A stretch of 64,000 nt of DNA. It comes from Nostoc spongiaeforme FACHB-130. GTDB taxonomy: Bacteria; Cyanobacteriota; Cyanobacteriia; Cyanobacteriales; Nostocaceae. The notes below the pieces were generated by a model, which worked only from the letters and a program-made list of their open reading frames with translations, ran no database searches and was not told where the DNA came from. The translations under genes and the position numbers were made by a program. Of the stretch, positions 47,652-56,230 are shown in pieces. The stretch lies in the NCBI RefSeq assembly GCF_014698475.1, contig NZ_JACJTB010000011.1:79648-143647 (forward strand), written 5' to 3'. How positions within the stretch are numbered: position 1 is the stretch's first letter; each line of letters begins with the position of its first letter.

Positions 47652-48264
47652 GATTTCTATACACCCAATCCCATTTTTTCGTAGATGCCAAAGAAATCAG
47701 CATAGCTTCTGATTGTTGAGGAGTAATATCTTCCAAAGCCAAATTTTTTAATTTCTCTTCAGCTAGTATGTTGATTAGTAAACCAGCTTTGATTAAGGCT
47801 TGTATTGCATATTTTATACTTTCTTCAAGAATATATTTTTCATTATGATTATAAAATTCAGATTCAGCTTCATTTTTAATTAACCTGTATAAATTTTCAG
47901 CATCTGTAATGAGAGCGAAAAAAATTTGTTTGCCTTGTTTAAAAAAAATTAAATCTGAGAATTGCTCAAAAATTTCTTTAAATAGAAGATTATATTTTAC
48001 AAAAATTATAACTGGTAATTGTCCTTGTTTTACTTGTTCTTTCAATACATCACCAAGATGACTAAATTTGCTGAGTTTGCTCTGTAGCCGCGTCAACTCT
48101 TCCTGAATTTGACTTAGAGATATTTGCCGACTATTTGCGAACTCGTATAATGCTGCTATTGTTTCATCTCGCGGATCTGGTTCATTCAGGCATTTCTCAA
48201 GTGTTTCTATGTTCTTTTGAATGCTTGCAATTGTTTCTTGTGAGAATATAAAGCTGTTTACCAT
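47644..48264 (-). CDS. Unknown protein coupled to the Doc-like toxin
   Basis: 206 residues, cytoplasmic, strongly helical. The first 90 residues look like coiled coil (IASIQKNIETLEKCL, QIQEELTRLQSKLSKF), the middle is hydrophobic-aromatic (LLFKEIFEQFSDLIFF), and the end is LASTKKWDWVYRNLA. No DNA-binding motif of Phd/YefM, AbrB or HTH type is visible. It overlaps the toxin gene by 8 bases and precedes it, the usual place for an antitoxin, but it is about three times the size of Phd. It could be a new antitoxin type, a regulator, or the toxin's target adaptor. I do not recognise the family. Confidence 0.65.
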   Translation of the reverse strand: MVNSFIFSQETIASIQKNIETLEKCLNEPDPRDETIAALYEFANSRQISLSQIQEELTRLQSKLSKFSHLGDVLKEQVKQGQLPVIIFVKYNLLFKEIFEQFSDLIFFKQGKQIFFALITDAENLYRLIKNEAESEFYNHNEKYILEESIKYAIQALIKAGLLINILAEEKLKNLALEDITPQQSEAMLISLASTKKWDWVYRNLA

Positions 48265-48427
48265 TATTTATGTACTGGCTTGTTTAACTATAAACTTTGC
48301 CTATAATTATTTTAGCGGCTCTTCAGCTATTTGAATTTTTATTCATCTCTATGGCAATCCTAAATGATTTACAAACATCTATCTCCCTTGTCTACCTTGT
48401 CTCTCTAAATAAAGTCTCTTTTTCAGA

Positions 48428-49621
48428 CTATTCACTCTCACCACTGTAATTTAACGGCAGTTTAACTATTACCGTAGTCCCCACATCTTGTTGACTTTCT
48501 AAGCTAATTTCACCACCATGTAAATCTACACACTGTTTCACCATCGCCAGCCCTAAACCTGTTCCTTGAATTCTCCGCGCATTACTCGCCCTGTAAAAAG
48601 TTTGAAATAAGTTAACTTGGTCTGTTTCGGGAATACCTATTCCCTCATCTTTAATTTGAAAAATTGCCATATCATCTTCCAAGATTAAATTAAACCAAAT
48701 ATTACTTTGTGGCGGAGAATATTTCACAGCATTGGAAATTAAATTAGTCAAAATACAATAAATTAATTCCTCATCCATATAAATTAAATTACATTTTCCT
48801 GCATTATTAAAAATAATATTTTTCTGTCCAGCCGCTTTCATTTGCATTACTTCTGTAATTTCTTGACAAAAGCTAATCAAATTTAAAGGTGCAGGTTTAT
48901 ATTCTAATTTGGCAGTTTCACTTTTACTGAGAAATAAAACTTCATCTAATAGCTGCAACATGTGGTTGAGAGCATCTTGCACACGCTCGAAATAAATATT
49001 TCTTCGCGCCTCATCCATATTATTGTGATTTTGCAGAATATCTATAGCAGTCCTAATTGTAGTCATCGGGTTACGAAACTCATGGGAAACCATCGCCACA
49101 AAGTTAGACTTTAGCTCATTGAGTTGTTGTTCTTTTACTAATGCTTGACGGCTTATTTCTTCACTTTCTCGTAACTTATTGAGAATTTCTTCTCGTTCAA
49201 TAGCATAGCGAATAGCCTGGACTAATCTTTGAATAGTAATTTGGTCTTTGACTAAATAATCTTGAGCGCCTTCTGCTAAAGCTTGCATTGCTAATTCTTC
49301 ATCATCAAGTCCTGTTAAAACCACTACAGGAATATCTGGAACTGCGGCTCGATAAGCTTTTAAAGTATCTAGCCCAAAAGAATCTGGTAATCCCAAGTCC
49401 ATCAAAACTACATCAAATTTATCTGGTTGAAAATTTACATTTTCCAAATTATTTACTTTCAGATTATTCTCTGATAAACTTAAATTTATCGCTTCAGATA
49501 ATTGTTCAACATGCACCATTTCTAGTTTATGTTGAACGGTATGAGTAAATATTTGATGTAATAGTTTGGCATCACTAGGACTATCTTCTACCAGCAGAAC
49601 ACGAATTATTGTTTTTTGCAT
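48428..49621 (-). CDS. Hybrid response regulator-histidine kinase
   Basis: A 397-residue soluble signalling protein. Receiver domain (about 5-135) with phospho-acceptor Asp75 in VVLMDLGLPD, a linker coiled coil, then HisKA with His180 in AMVSHEFRNPMTTIRTAID and HATPase with N box (LISNAVKYSP), DEGIGIPE and GTGLGLAMVK. A frame opens at TTG 49693, but the ATG at 49621 begins directly before the receiver domain and is preferred. Third gene of a minus-strand signalling operon. The input is expected to come by phosphotransfer to the receiver; the output target is unknown. Confidence 0.88.
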   Translation of the reverse strand: MQKTIIRVLLVEDSPSDAKLLHQIFTHTVQHKLEMVHVEQLSEAINLSLSENNLKVNNLENVNFQPDKFDVVLMDLGLPDSFGLDTLKAYRAAVPDIPVVVLTGLDDEELAMQALAEGAQDYLVKDQITIQRLVQAIRYAIEREEILNKLRESEEISRQALVKEQQLNELKSNFVAMVSHEFRNPMTTIRTAIDILQNHNNMDEARRNIYFERVQDALNHMLQLLDEVLFLSKSETAKLEYKPAPLNLISFCQEITEVMQMKAAGQKNIIFNNAGKCNLIYMDEELIYCILTNLISNAVKYSPPQSNIWFNLILEDDMAIFQIKDEGIGIPETDQVNLFQTFYRASNARRIQGTGLGLAMVKQCVDLHGGEISLESQQDVGTTVIVKLPLNYSGESE

Positions 49622-49726
49622 AAAGCATAAAATATATTTATATAAATTGTTGAAATGAGCATCAGATTTTTTCATTGTGAAAACAATGCTCAATCATAAT
49701 CGATATTGGACAATATAGAAGAATAC

Positions 49727-50200
49727 TTATAAGATGGATAAATCTGGTGGTAGAGTAACTGCCGTTAACCAAAAATCTTTAATTAAATGCACAACCTCAA
49801 GAAACTGATAAACATCAAGAGGTTTGGTTACATAACAGTTAGCACTGAGATGATAAGAACGTAGTATGTCTTGTTCATCTGCGGAAGTAGTCAGGACAAC
49901 CACCGGAATATGTTTCAATTTGGGATCAGATTTAAGTTCTGTCAGCACTTCTCGCCCATCCATCCCTGGTAAATTCAAATCCAGTAAAATTAAATCGGGA
50001 CGTGGAGCATTAGCAAACTCTCCTTGCTGGTGTAGGTAATTCATTGCCGTTTCACCATCTTCTACCCAGTGCAATTTATTAGGAATTTTGGCATTTACAA
50101 AGCCTTTCATGGTGAGATTAGCATCGCTGGGAGAGTCTTCAACTAGCAAAATTTCCACACACCGATATACTTGAGTCTTTTCAATACTGTTGTTAACCAT
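49727..50200 (-). CDS. Rcp1-type single-domain response regulator
   Basis: 157-residue CheY-like receiver with phospho-acceptor Asp74 in [25 protein letters not shown] and the Lys of CYVTKPLD. The insertion [23 protein letters not shown] and the C-terminal helix [13 protein letters not shown] are typical of the response regulators paired with cyanobacterial phytochrome-like kinases (Rcp1 group). It starts 3 bases after the stop of the sensor kinase, so the two are translationally coupled and almost certainly partners. Confidence 0.9.
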   Translation of the reverse strand: MVNNSIEKTQVYRCVEILLVEDSPSDANLTMKGFVNAKIPNKLHWVEDGETAMNYLHQQGEFANAPRPDLILLDLNLPGMDGREVLTELKSDPKLKHIPVVVLTTSADEQDILRSYHLSANCYVTKPLDVYQFLEVVHLIKDFWLTAVTLPPDLSIL

Positions 50201-50203
50201 ATA

Positions 50204-52453
50204 TTACACGTCTTTATCTAAACTTTCTGGGGTAGCTGATTCATGAAGGGTAAAGTAAAACGTTGTACCTACTCCTAACTGAGACTCAGCCCATATATGA
50301 CCATTGTGACGTTCAACGATTTTTTTACAAATAGCCAAACCAATTCCTGTACCTGAAAATTCGCGCCGGGTATGTAGACGACGAAAAATTTCAAAAATAC
50401 GGTTAAAGTACTGAGATTTAATGCCAATACCGTTATCTTGTACCGAAAATAGCCAAATTTGATGGTTTTGAGTCAAATCTTCTTCTAAACCCTTCCACCC
50501 CTGCACCCCCACTCCCCCACTCTTCTCTACTATCGCTGCACTAATGTGAATTTGTGGTGTTACATCTTTGCGGCGAAACTTGATGGCATTACCAATTAAA
50601 TTTTGAAATAATTGGATTAACTGAGTTTTATCTGCAAGCAGGTTGGGTAATGGCTCATGAGTGATGACAGCTTGACTTTCTGCGATCGCCACCTGTAAAT
50701 TACTCAAAGCCTCCCTCAGCACAACATTGCAGTCATTCAGCCTAAATATTCGACCCCTTGTCCCTATCCGCGAATAAGCCAGCAAGTCTTGAATCAACTG
50801 CTGCATTCGTCTCGCACCATCAATAATGTAATCTATATATTCTTGGGCAGAATCATCTAACCTCCCTCGATATTCTTCTACTAATAATTGACTATAGCCA
50901 GTTACAGCCCGCAACGGTTCTTGCAAATCATGAGAAGCTACATAGGCAAACTGTTCTAATTCTTGATTTGAGTTTCTCAGTTCCTCATTTAGTTTTTCTA
51001 ATTCGGCTGTACGTTCCTGAACTTTAATTTCTAATTCGGCTTTGGCTTTTTGTAGTGCTTCCTCTGTGAGTTTGCGGTCTGTAATATCAGTATGAGTTCC
51101 TATCCATTCTTGAATTTGGTTATCAGCATCTAATATGGGAACTCCCCTCACAGCAAAAAATCGATAACTACCATCAGCGACTCGCACACGATGTTCCAAC
51201 TTATAAGGACTTTTCCATTCTCTAGCCTGATTCCATAAAAACTGAGAAAGCTCTCGGTCTTCAGGATGAATTGCATTCAGCCATCCCCATACTTGAACTT
51301 CTTCCTGAGTTTGACCTGTTAAAGCTATCCATGAGGAATATTCTTTAGGAAAACCCTGAGCATCAGTTAACCACACTGCTTGAGATGTCGCCAGCACCAA
51401 TGAACGATATCGTTTTTCACTGTTTTCTAAAGCCAGTTCCGCCAATTTGCGCCGCGTAATATCTTGAAAGAAAATTGATAACCCTTCTTGGCTAGGATAG
51501 ATGCGATTTTCAAACCAGCGATCCCACGGTGAATAATACTCTTCAATCTGAATTACTTTCTGTTCGGACACAGCTTGGTAATAAGCATGATAAAACTTCT
51601 GTCCCACACCTTCGGGAAACTCTTCCCAAATATTTTTGCCAATCAAATCTTCTGGACGACGATTGAAAATTTGTCCCGCCCTTTGATTCACGTATGTATA
51701 ACACCAATTTGCATCTAAAGCCACAAAAGCATCAGTGACAGTTTCTAAAAGATTTACCAGCTTTGCTTTAGCTGCTTGCTGTTCTAAAAGAATCGCTTCT
51801 GCTGATAAAACTTGATTAATTTGAATCTGCTTTTGCAGTAGTAAATAAACTCCTACTATCAGCAAAGCACTCAAAACATATCCTAAAAAAACTAAAAAAA
51901 TAATTTGGATAATTCCTTCATCTGTGTTTGCTATCCGTCGTTTTAATAGGTTTTTTTCTTCCCTCTCTATTACTTGCTTGATATTGTTAATTTGCTGATC
52001 TATATATATATTTATAGTCTGATTATTTTTAGCAAATTCAATATTTATTGCAAAACCTTGTTGTTCAAAAATTTTAATAGATATATCTAAAAAATTAATT
52101 TTTTGCGTAACTTTAAGTTCAAGTTGTTGAATTTGCTCTTGTTGCTTAAAGTCATCCCTAGTTAAGTTTTTGATAATTTGAATTTGTTGTGCCACCTTTC
52201 GTTTTTCTTGCTCATAAATGTCTTTATATGTTATCTTGCTGGTGAAAATATAACTGCTGTGTGCAGTTTCTGCATTCCTCAGATAAATGTACAGATTATC
52301 TGAGGTTTCTAGCACTTGCTGAGTATGAATAACCCAATGTTTTTCTTGCATTAACCGCAGAAAACTGATATAAGAAATTACCCCAACACCACACAGCAAT
52401 AATAATGCTAAAGAAAAGCTGACTGCAACAAATTTTGCGGAAAGTCTATTCAT
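50204..52453 (-). CDS. Membrane histidine kinase with periplasmic sensor and two PAS domains
   Basis: A 749-residue sensor kinase. Two membrane spans (about 9-30 and 186-206) bound a helical periplasmic CHASE3-like domain (WVIHTQQVLETSDNLYIYLR). Two PAS domains follow at about 232-345 and 350-465 (the second with the PAC block YKLEHRVRVADGSYRFFAVR), then a coiled coil, HisKA with His508 in YVASHDLQEPLRAVTGY, and HATPase (NLIGNAIKFRR, DNGIGIKSQ, GTGIGLAICK), the layout of phytochrome-like bacterial kinases. A repeat-derived insert (EKSGGVGVQGWKGLEEDL, about 643-660) sits in the ATPase domain. The frame begins at TTG 52459, but the ATG at 52453 is preferred. First gene of the three-gene operon. 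Confidence 0.9.
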   Translation of the reverse strand: MNRLSAKFVAVSFSLALLLLCGVGVISYISFLRLMQEKHWVIHTQQVLETSDNLYIYLRNAETAHSSYIFTSKITYKDIYEQEKRKVAQQIQIIKNLTRDDFKQQEQIQQLELKVTQKINFLDISIKIFEQQGFAINIEFAKNNQTINIYIDQQINNIKQVIEREEKNLLKRRIANTDEGIIQIIFLVFLGYVLSALLIVGVYLLLQKQIQINQVLSAEAILLEQQAAKAKLVNLLETVTDAFVALDANWCYTYVNQRAGQIFNRRPEDLIGKNIWEEFPEGVGQKFYHAYYQAVSEQKVIQIEEYYSPWDRWFENRIYPSQEGLSIFFQDITRRKLAELALENSEKRYRSLVLATSQAVWLTDAQGFPKEYSSWIALTGQTQEEVQVWGWLNAIHPEDRELSQFLWNQAREWKSPYKLEHRVRVADGSYRFFAVRGVPILDADNQIQEWIGTHTDITDRKLTEEALQKAKAELEIKVQERTAELEKLNEELRNSNQELEQFAYVASHDLQEPLRAVTGYSQLLVEEYRGRLDDSAQEYIDYIIDGARRMQQLIQDLLAYSRIGTRGRIFRLNDCNVVLREALSNLQVAIAESQAVITHEPLPNLLADKTQLIQLFQNLIGNAIKFRRKDVTPQIHISAAIVEKSGGVGVQGWKGLEEDLTQNHQIWLFSVQDNGIGIKSQYFNRIFEIFRRLHTRREFSGTGIGLAICKKIVERHNGHIWAESQLGVGTTFYFTLHESATPESLDKDV
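50490..50527. repeat. GTGGGGG-type repeat inserted within the histidine kinase gene
   Basis: On the coding (minus) strand a run of imperfect units of the type GAGTGGGGG / GTGCAGGGGTGG lies in frame between two beta strands of the ATPase domain. Similar tracts are found between genes and inside chlH. Confidence 0.7.
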
Positions 52454-52459
52454 GAGCAA

Positions 52460-52726
52460 CTCGCAGGATTGCAGATGATAAATAATATCTAGTCTTTATA
52501 ACTCATTCACAATGTCATGAATCAAATGATACATCCATTAGGTATAAATTTCATTCAATTTTTGTGTATATTTAAGATTTATATTGAAATTTAGTATCGT
52601 TTTTTCTGAAAATTTGCAGCCTTGACACTTTGATTATGTATATTAAAAAATATATCTAATGATAGATGACAAAATAATATAATAATGTATGCTCTTTTAT
52701 TAATTTACCAAAAATACTCTGCAAAT
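52460..52726. other. AT-rich gene-free region
   Basis: Upstream of the sensor kinase. Very AT-rich, no open frame, RNA or repeat of note. It presumably contains the promoter of the signalling operon. Confidence 0.35.
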
Positions 52727-52776
52727 ATAAAAATTGAGTGAGTAATCAGCTTTTTATCACTTCTACTCACTCAATT
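52727..52776 (-). terminator. Terminator of the 67-residue protein gene
   Basis: A perfect 13-bp stem, AATTGAGTGAGTA (52732-52744) with TACTCACTCAATT (52764-52776), 19-nt loop; on the minus strand it is followed by TTTTTATATTT. It lies about 75 bases downstream of the minus-strand gene at 52849-53052. Confidence 0.7.
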
Positions 52777-52848
52777 GATTCTGACTTAAAATTATCAAAT
52801 AATTTCTATCAGACTATTTTATTTTTACCTGATAAATAACCTCGAAAA

Positions 52849-53052
52849 TTAACGAGATTCAGTACCTTGATTGGGGCTACCTGCTACATCATCTTCGCCA
52901 GGTGCTTCTGGTCTAGCAGTCTTTCGCGCATCAGACTGTGAAGCATCACCGGTTTTGCGAATATCTTCTTGTAAAGGAGTTTGATAACCACCAGAAGCTG
53001 TCGGGGTAGTATCCTGATTGTTATCAGACTTTTGTTTTTTTTCTTCAGCCAT
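52849..53052 (-). CDS. Small hydrophilic, probably disordered protein
   Basis: A 67-residue protein made almost entirely of charged, Gly, Pro, Ser, Thr, Gln and Asn residues (SGGYQTPLQEDIRKTGDASQ, RPEAPGEDDVAGSPNQ). It looks intrinsically disordered. An AGGA site lies about 10 bases before the ATG, and a 13-bp terminator follows, so it is a complete small transcription unit. Proteins of this kind are often linked to stress or desiccation, but nothing in the sequence proves that. Confidence 0.6.
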   Translation of the reverse strand: MAEEKKQKSDNNQDTTPTASGGYQTPLQEDIRKTGDASQSDARKTARPEAPGEDDVAGSPNQGTESR

Positions 53053-53192
53053 AATGACGAATTCCTATGATTAATTCTTGACTTTATTGTAGGAACATTA
53101 AGAATGTAAAGTTATCTATCTAAAATATGGTTATGACTGAATGTTGACTCTGCCATAAGTATTATTTAGTTTTTTAAAAGAACAAGAAATTT

Positions 53193-53726
53193 ATGTACAC
53201 CCAAGATTTATCATTGCCATCTGGATGTGTTATGCGTCAGGCAACTTCAACTGACAAGTGGTCAATTCGCTTATTAGTATTTTCGGCTAAACTTGACCCT
53301 ACTCAGTTACGCTGGCAACAGTTCTCTGTGATTGAGTGTGAGGGTAATTTAATTGCTTGCGGACAACTGCGGAATTTTCCAGGCGCACAAGAACTTGGTA
53401 GTTTGGTGGTTAAATCAACTTGGAGAGGTCGCGGTTTAGGTAGTTTGCTCACTCAGCATCTTATTAGTCAAGCTGCACAACCACTATATTTAGAATGTTT
53501 GGGTGAGCAATTGTCACGGTTTTATAGTCGTTTTGGTTTTGTAGAAGTTACTTTTGTAAATCTACCTCCATCTCTTCAGCCTAAATTTCGCGTTTCGCAA
53601 TTGGCGAAAAAACTGTTACGAGTACCTGTTGTGTTTATGAAATATCAGGGGAGTGGGAGATTAGAGGACAAGGGTGATAAGGGAGAAAAGGGAGATGAGG
53701 GAAAAAGACAAATCAATGACTGTTGA
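53193..53726 (+). CDS. GNAT-family N-acetyltransferase
   Basis: A 177-residue acetyl-CoA-dependent acetyltransferase; acceptor unknown. Core beta strands and the pantetheine loop are seen in IECEGNLIACGQLRNFPGA, ELGSLVVKSTWRGRGLGSLL (R-x-G-x-G) and LSRFYSRFGFVEV. The last 25 or so residues (GSGRLEDKGDKGEKGDEG...) are encoded by a purine-rich tandem repeat of intergenic type and are unlikely to belong to the fold; the ancestral protein probably ended near VPVVFMKYQ. It ends tail to tail with the methyltransferase gene, with no base between them. Confidence 0.82.
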   Translation: MYTQDLSLPSGCVMRQATSTDKWSIRLLVFSAKLDPTQLRWQQFSVIECEGNLIACGQLRNFPGAQELGSLVVKSTWRGRGLGSLLTQHLISQAAQPLYLECLGEQLSRFYSRFGFVEVTFVNLPPSLQPKFRVSQLAKKLLRVPVVFMKYQGSGRLEDKGDKGEKGDEGKRQINDC

Positions 53727-54335
53727 CTATTTGATAAAAATTGTGAGCAGAACAGGCCCTAGTAAGTAATGATGCCTGACACAGGTAAGCCCAGATGCAG
53801 AACCTAAACTTTCTCTTTGTTTGGGACTGTAAAAACGGACTCCAAAAGGAGAAATTGGCAGTTTTTTAGGTTCTAGTTCTTGTTTAAAAGTAAAGTCAAC
53901 TAAGTAAAAGCGTCCGCCGGGAGTTAGGACTCGTGCTACTTCACTGAGAACTTTTTGCGGTTCTAAATAATGTAAAAAGCTGATAGTGTTGAACACAGCA
54001 TCAAATTGACCTTCCCCAAAAGGTAAAGACTCAGCATTACCCTCAACATAAATTAAACGTGGATGGTGGAGGTTGCTTATTCTCGCCATTCTTAACATAT
54101 TTGGTGATAAGTCTAAGCCTGTACCACGCAAGTTAGGAAATTTGGTGGCGAGGCGTTCTAATAAGCGTCCAGTGCCACATCCTAAATCGAGGACGTTGAC
54201 TTGTTGTGGTAAGTCAACATATTCTAATAACCGTTGGTGAATGGCTCGATAAAATACTGAGGGAAATGTCCAATCGTAGCTAAAAGCCCAGTTGTTAAAG
54301 AGAGATTTCTTGTTAGCAAAGAAATTTTCCGTCAT
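53727..54335 (-). CDS. Class I SAM-dependent methyltransferase
   Basis: 202-residue Rossmann-fold methyltransferase, UbiE/Methyltransf_11-like. Motif I VLDLGCGTGRLLERL (about residues 46-60), GTGLDLSPNMLRMAR (motif post-I), FDAVFNTISFLHYL (motif II) and VLTPGGRFYLVDF (motif III). Acceptor unknown; likely a small molecule. Convergent with the acetyltransferase; the two stop codons abut, and no terminator lies between them. Confidence 0.85.
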   Translation of the reverse strand: MTENFFANKKSLFNNWAFSYDWTFPSVFYRAIHQRLLEYVDLPQQVNVLDLGCGTGRLLERLATKFPNLRGTGLDLSPNMLRMARISNLHHPRLIYVEGNAESLPFGEGQFDAVFNTISFLHYLEPQKVLSEVARVLTPGGRFYLVDFTFKQELEPKKLPISPFGVRFYSPKQRESLGSASGLTCVRHHYLLGPVLLTIFIK

Positions 54336-54532
54336 TGGTTTGCACTTGTGCGACAGCGATATCTAGCCTAGCGTGCAGACTCACAACTGTGGGAACTCAA
54401 TAGATGATTCCGAAATCTAAAAACTTGGATATGTATTTAAAGATGTGACACGAAAAGATGATTTGTGAGTGTAGCAGACTCAAGCGATCGCATCATGATA
54501 TTTATCTATATTTAATCTTCCGGTAAATTGCT

Positions 54533-54820
54533 ATGACATCTATAACTTTGTTTCATTTACACAAAGATTTCTTACAAAAAGTTCGTAAATGGTTAGAAAG
54601 TCGAGAAATAAATAACATTCAATTGGCTCATTTTGTGTGTAGAGTGATACCATCACAATGTCCCTTTGAAAGAGATGTCACTTTATTTGGACGGAAACTG
54701 TTTCACATTCCAGCAATGTGTAAACTAAATCCCTTTTATGAGGAATTAGTGAGTCTACGTTTTCGGGCTTTGTGTTATCTTGCTGATGAATGTGGTGAAG
54801 ATGTAAATGTTTATTGCTAA
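54533..54820 (+). CDS. Mo-dependent nitrogenase C-terminal family protein
   Basis: A 95-residue small protein of the Mo-nitro_C family (PF06967): RKWLESREINNIQLAHFVCR, PFERDVTLFGRKLFHIP, KLNPFYEELVSLRFRALCYL and a Cys-containing C-terminus. Despite the name it is not a nitrogenase subunit; the family is found as stand-alone small proteins in nitrogen-fixing cyanobacteria, and its role is unknown. It supports a diazotrophic source. No nif gene lies nearby. I found no clear NtcA site in the upstream 190 bases. Confidence 0.82.
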   Translation: MTSITLFHLHKDFLQKVRKWLESREINNIQLAHFVCRVIPSQCPFERDVTLFGRKLFHIPAMCKLNPFYEELVSLRFRALCYLADECGEDVNVYC

Positions 54821-54978
54821 ACTTTGAAATTCACAAATATCAGCCATCGGTAATTACAGATATACGCTTGTTATCTGCTCTAATCTATACTAAGCTATTT
54901 TGGGACTAATTAGACATATATCAAACTAGTTCTCGATTTGTATCACTCATAGCAGTCGAAGTATAAGTGAGGAAATTT

Positions 54979-55105
54979 AAAAAGCAAGAATACAAGGCAT
55001 AGTAATACTTTTACCTCCTGCCTTCTGCCCTTCGGGTTCGCAGTCGCTCATGGGGGAAACCCCCAAGACCGCGCTGTCTCACCTCCTGACTTCTGCCTCC
55101 TGCTA
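54979..55105. repeat. Composite heptameric repeat with inserted palindrome
   Basis: Second copy of the unit seen upstream of chlH: AAAAGCAAGAATACAAGGCA, then TAGTAATACTTTTACCTCCTG tandem units, ending TCTGCCTCCTGCTATACTG. Here a different palindromic repeat (from TTCGGGTTCGCAGTC through GGGGGAAACCCCC to GACCGCGCTG, about 55030-55078) is inserted between the tandem units. It fills most of the spacer before the response regulator gene. Confidence 0.65.
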
Positions 55106-55143
55106 TACTGCCTTACCTTGCTGAAATTATTAACATCATCAAT

Positions 55144-55818
55144 ATGACGCACATCTTACTTGTAGAAGATGAGGTCAAACTGGCGCGATTTATCGAATTG
55201 GAACTGAATTACGAAGGTTATCAAGTCAGTGTCGCCTACGATGGATTAACTGCCCTAACTGCGGCGCGAGAGTTACATCCAGACTTAGTTATTTTAGATT
55301 GGATGTTACCAGGGTTATCAGGTCTAGAGATTTGCCGCCGTTTGCGGAGTACTGGAGATAAAGTCCCAGTCATATTATTAACTGCTAAAGATGAAGTCAG
55401 CGATCGCGTGGCTGGTTTAGACGCGGGTGCTGATGACTATGTAGTAAAACCATTCAGCGTGGAAGAACTATTAGCCAGAGTCCGCGCTCATCTGCGCCGC
55501 AACCAAGAAGCAGACGCAGCCGACATCTTAGAATTTGAAGACCTCAGCTTAAATCGCCGCACCAGAGAAGTTTATCGCGGCAATAGATCAATTGAATTAA
55601 CCGCCAAAGAATTTGATTTGCTGGATTATTTGCTGTCCCATCCCCGACAAGTAATTACCCGCGATCGCATTTTAGAAGAAGTTTGGGGTTACGACTTCAT
55701 GGGCGATTCCAACATCATCGAAGTTTACGTCCGTTACTTGCGCCTCAAACTTGAAATCAACAATGAAAAGCGCCTCATTCAAACCATCCGAGGCGTAGGC
55801 TACGTACTGCGTGAGTAG
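55144..55818 (+). CDS. OmpR/PhoB-family response regulator
   Basis: 224-residue DNA-binding response regulator. Receiver domain with Asp52 in [33 protein letters not shown] and the switch Lys in [12 protein letters not shown]; winged-helix output domain with [20 protein letters not shown] and [11 protein letters not shown] ... [14 protein letters not shown] heptameric repeat replaces much of the promoter region. No cognate kinase is adjacent, so it is an orphan regulator; I could not assign it to a named one. Confidence 0.92.
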   Translation: MTHILLVEDEVKLARFIELELNYEGYQVSVAYDGLTALTAARELHPDLVILDWMLPGLSGLEICRRLRSTGDKVPVILLTAKDEVSDRVAGLDAGADDYVVKPFSVEELLARVRAHLRRNQEADAADILEFEDLSLNRRTREVYRGNRSIELTAKEFDLLDYLLSHPRQVITRDRILEEVWGYDFMGDSNIIEVYVRYLRLKLEINNEKRLIQTIRGVGYVLRE

Positions 55819-55857
55819 AAGTGTAAAGTATGAAGTGTGAAGGTTTGTAAAGGACAC

Positions 55858-55890
55858 CCTAGCCTCTAACCCCTAGCCCCTAGCCTCATT
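55858..55890. repeat. Heptameric repeat (CCTAGCC)
   Basis: About four units of CCCTAGC/CTCTAAC type between the response regulator and the next gene; same family as 2183-2212 and 2374-2401. Confidence 0.7.
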
Positions 55891-55976
55891 GCAAACAACC
55901 GTTAAACTTCATTGCAAAATAAAAAGGTAATTCGAGCAACATGATAAGTTTTGATGATGTGAATCAACAGTGCGAT

Positions 55977-55982
55977 AAGGAG
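55977..55982 (+). promoter_or_regulatory. Ribosome binding site that decides the start at 55989
   Basis: AAGGAG lies 6 bases before the GTG at 55989, much better placed than anything before the in-frame ATG at 55941. Confidence 0.6.
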
Positions 55983-55988
55983 AACACA

Positions 55989-56195
55989 GTGGCAACGGAA
56001 TCTAATTTACTAACGGGCAAAGCTGTACAAAACGAAGATTTTAGTGAATATGTTGCTCATTTACAGCTGCACATGACGCTACAAGCTCGCAATCTGGTTC
56101 CAACCCTCAAGCATTCTGTGGAAGATAGTAGACAACAACTCCTCCATCAAACCCAAGCCAACTTTGAAAAGTTAATTTCTCGGCAAGGTTTGTAA
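55989..56195 (+). CDS. Small hypothetical protein
   Basis: A 68-residue soluble protein from the GTG start chosen by its AAGGAG site (84 residues if begun at the ATG at 55941). Mostly helical (EYVAHLQLHMTLQARNLVPT, SRQQLLHQTQANFEKLI). Not recognised. Followed by a terminator, so it is a separate small unit. Confidence 0.6.
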   Translation: MATESNLLTGKAVQNEDFSEYVAHLQLHMTLQARNLVPTLKHSVEDSRQQLLHQTQANFEKLISRQGL

Positions 56196-56230
56196 ATATA
56201 GAAAATTTAACGAAAAGTCAAATAAAATAA

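Noticed and set aside
54533..54820. Calling this gene a nitrogenase subunit.
   Set aside because: It matches only the small Mo-nitro_C family and lacks any nitrogenase cofactor-binding sequence.
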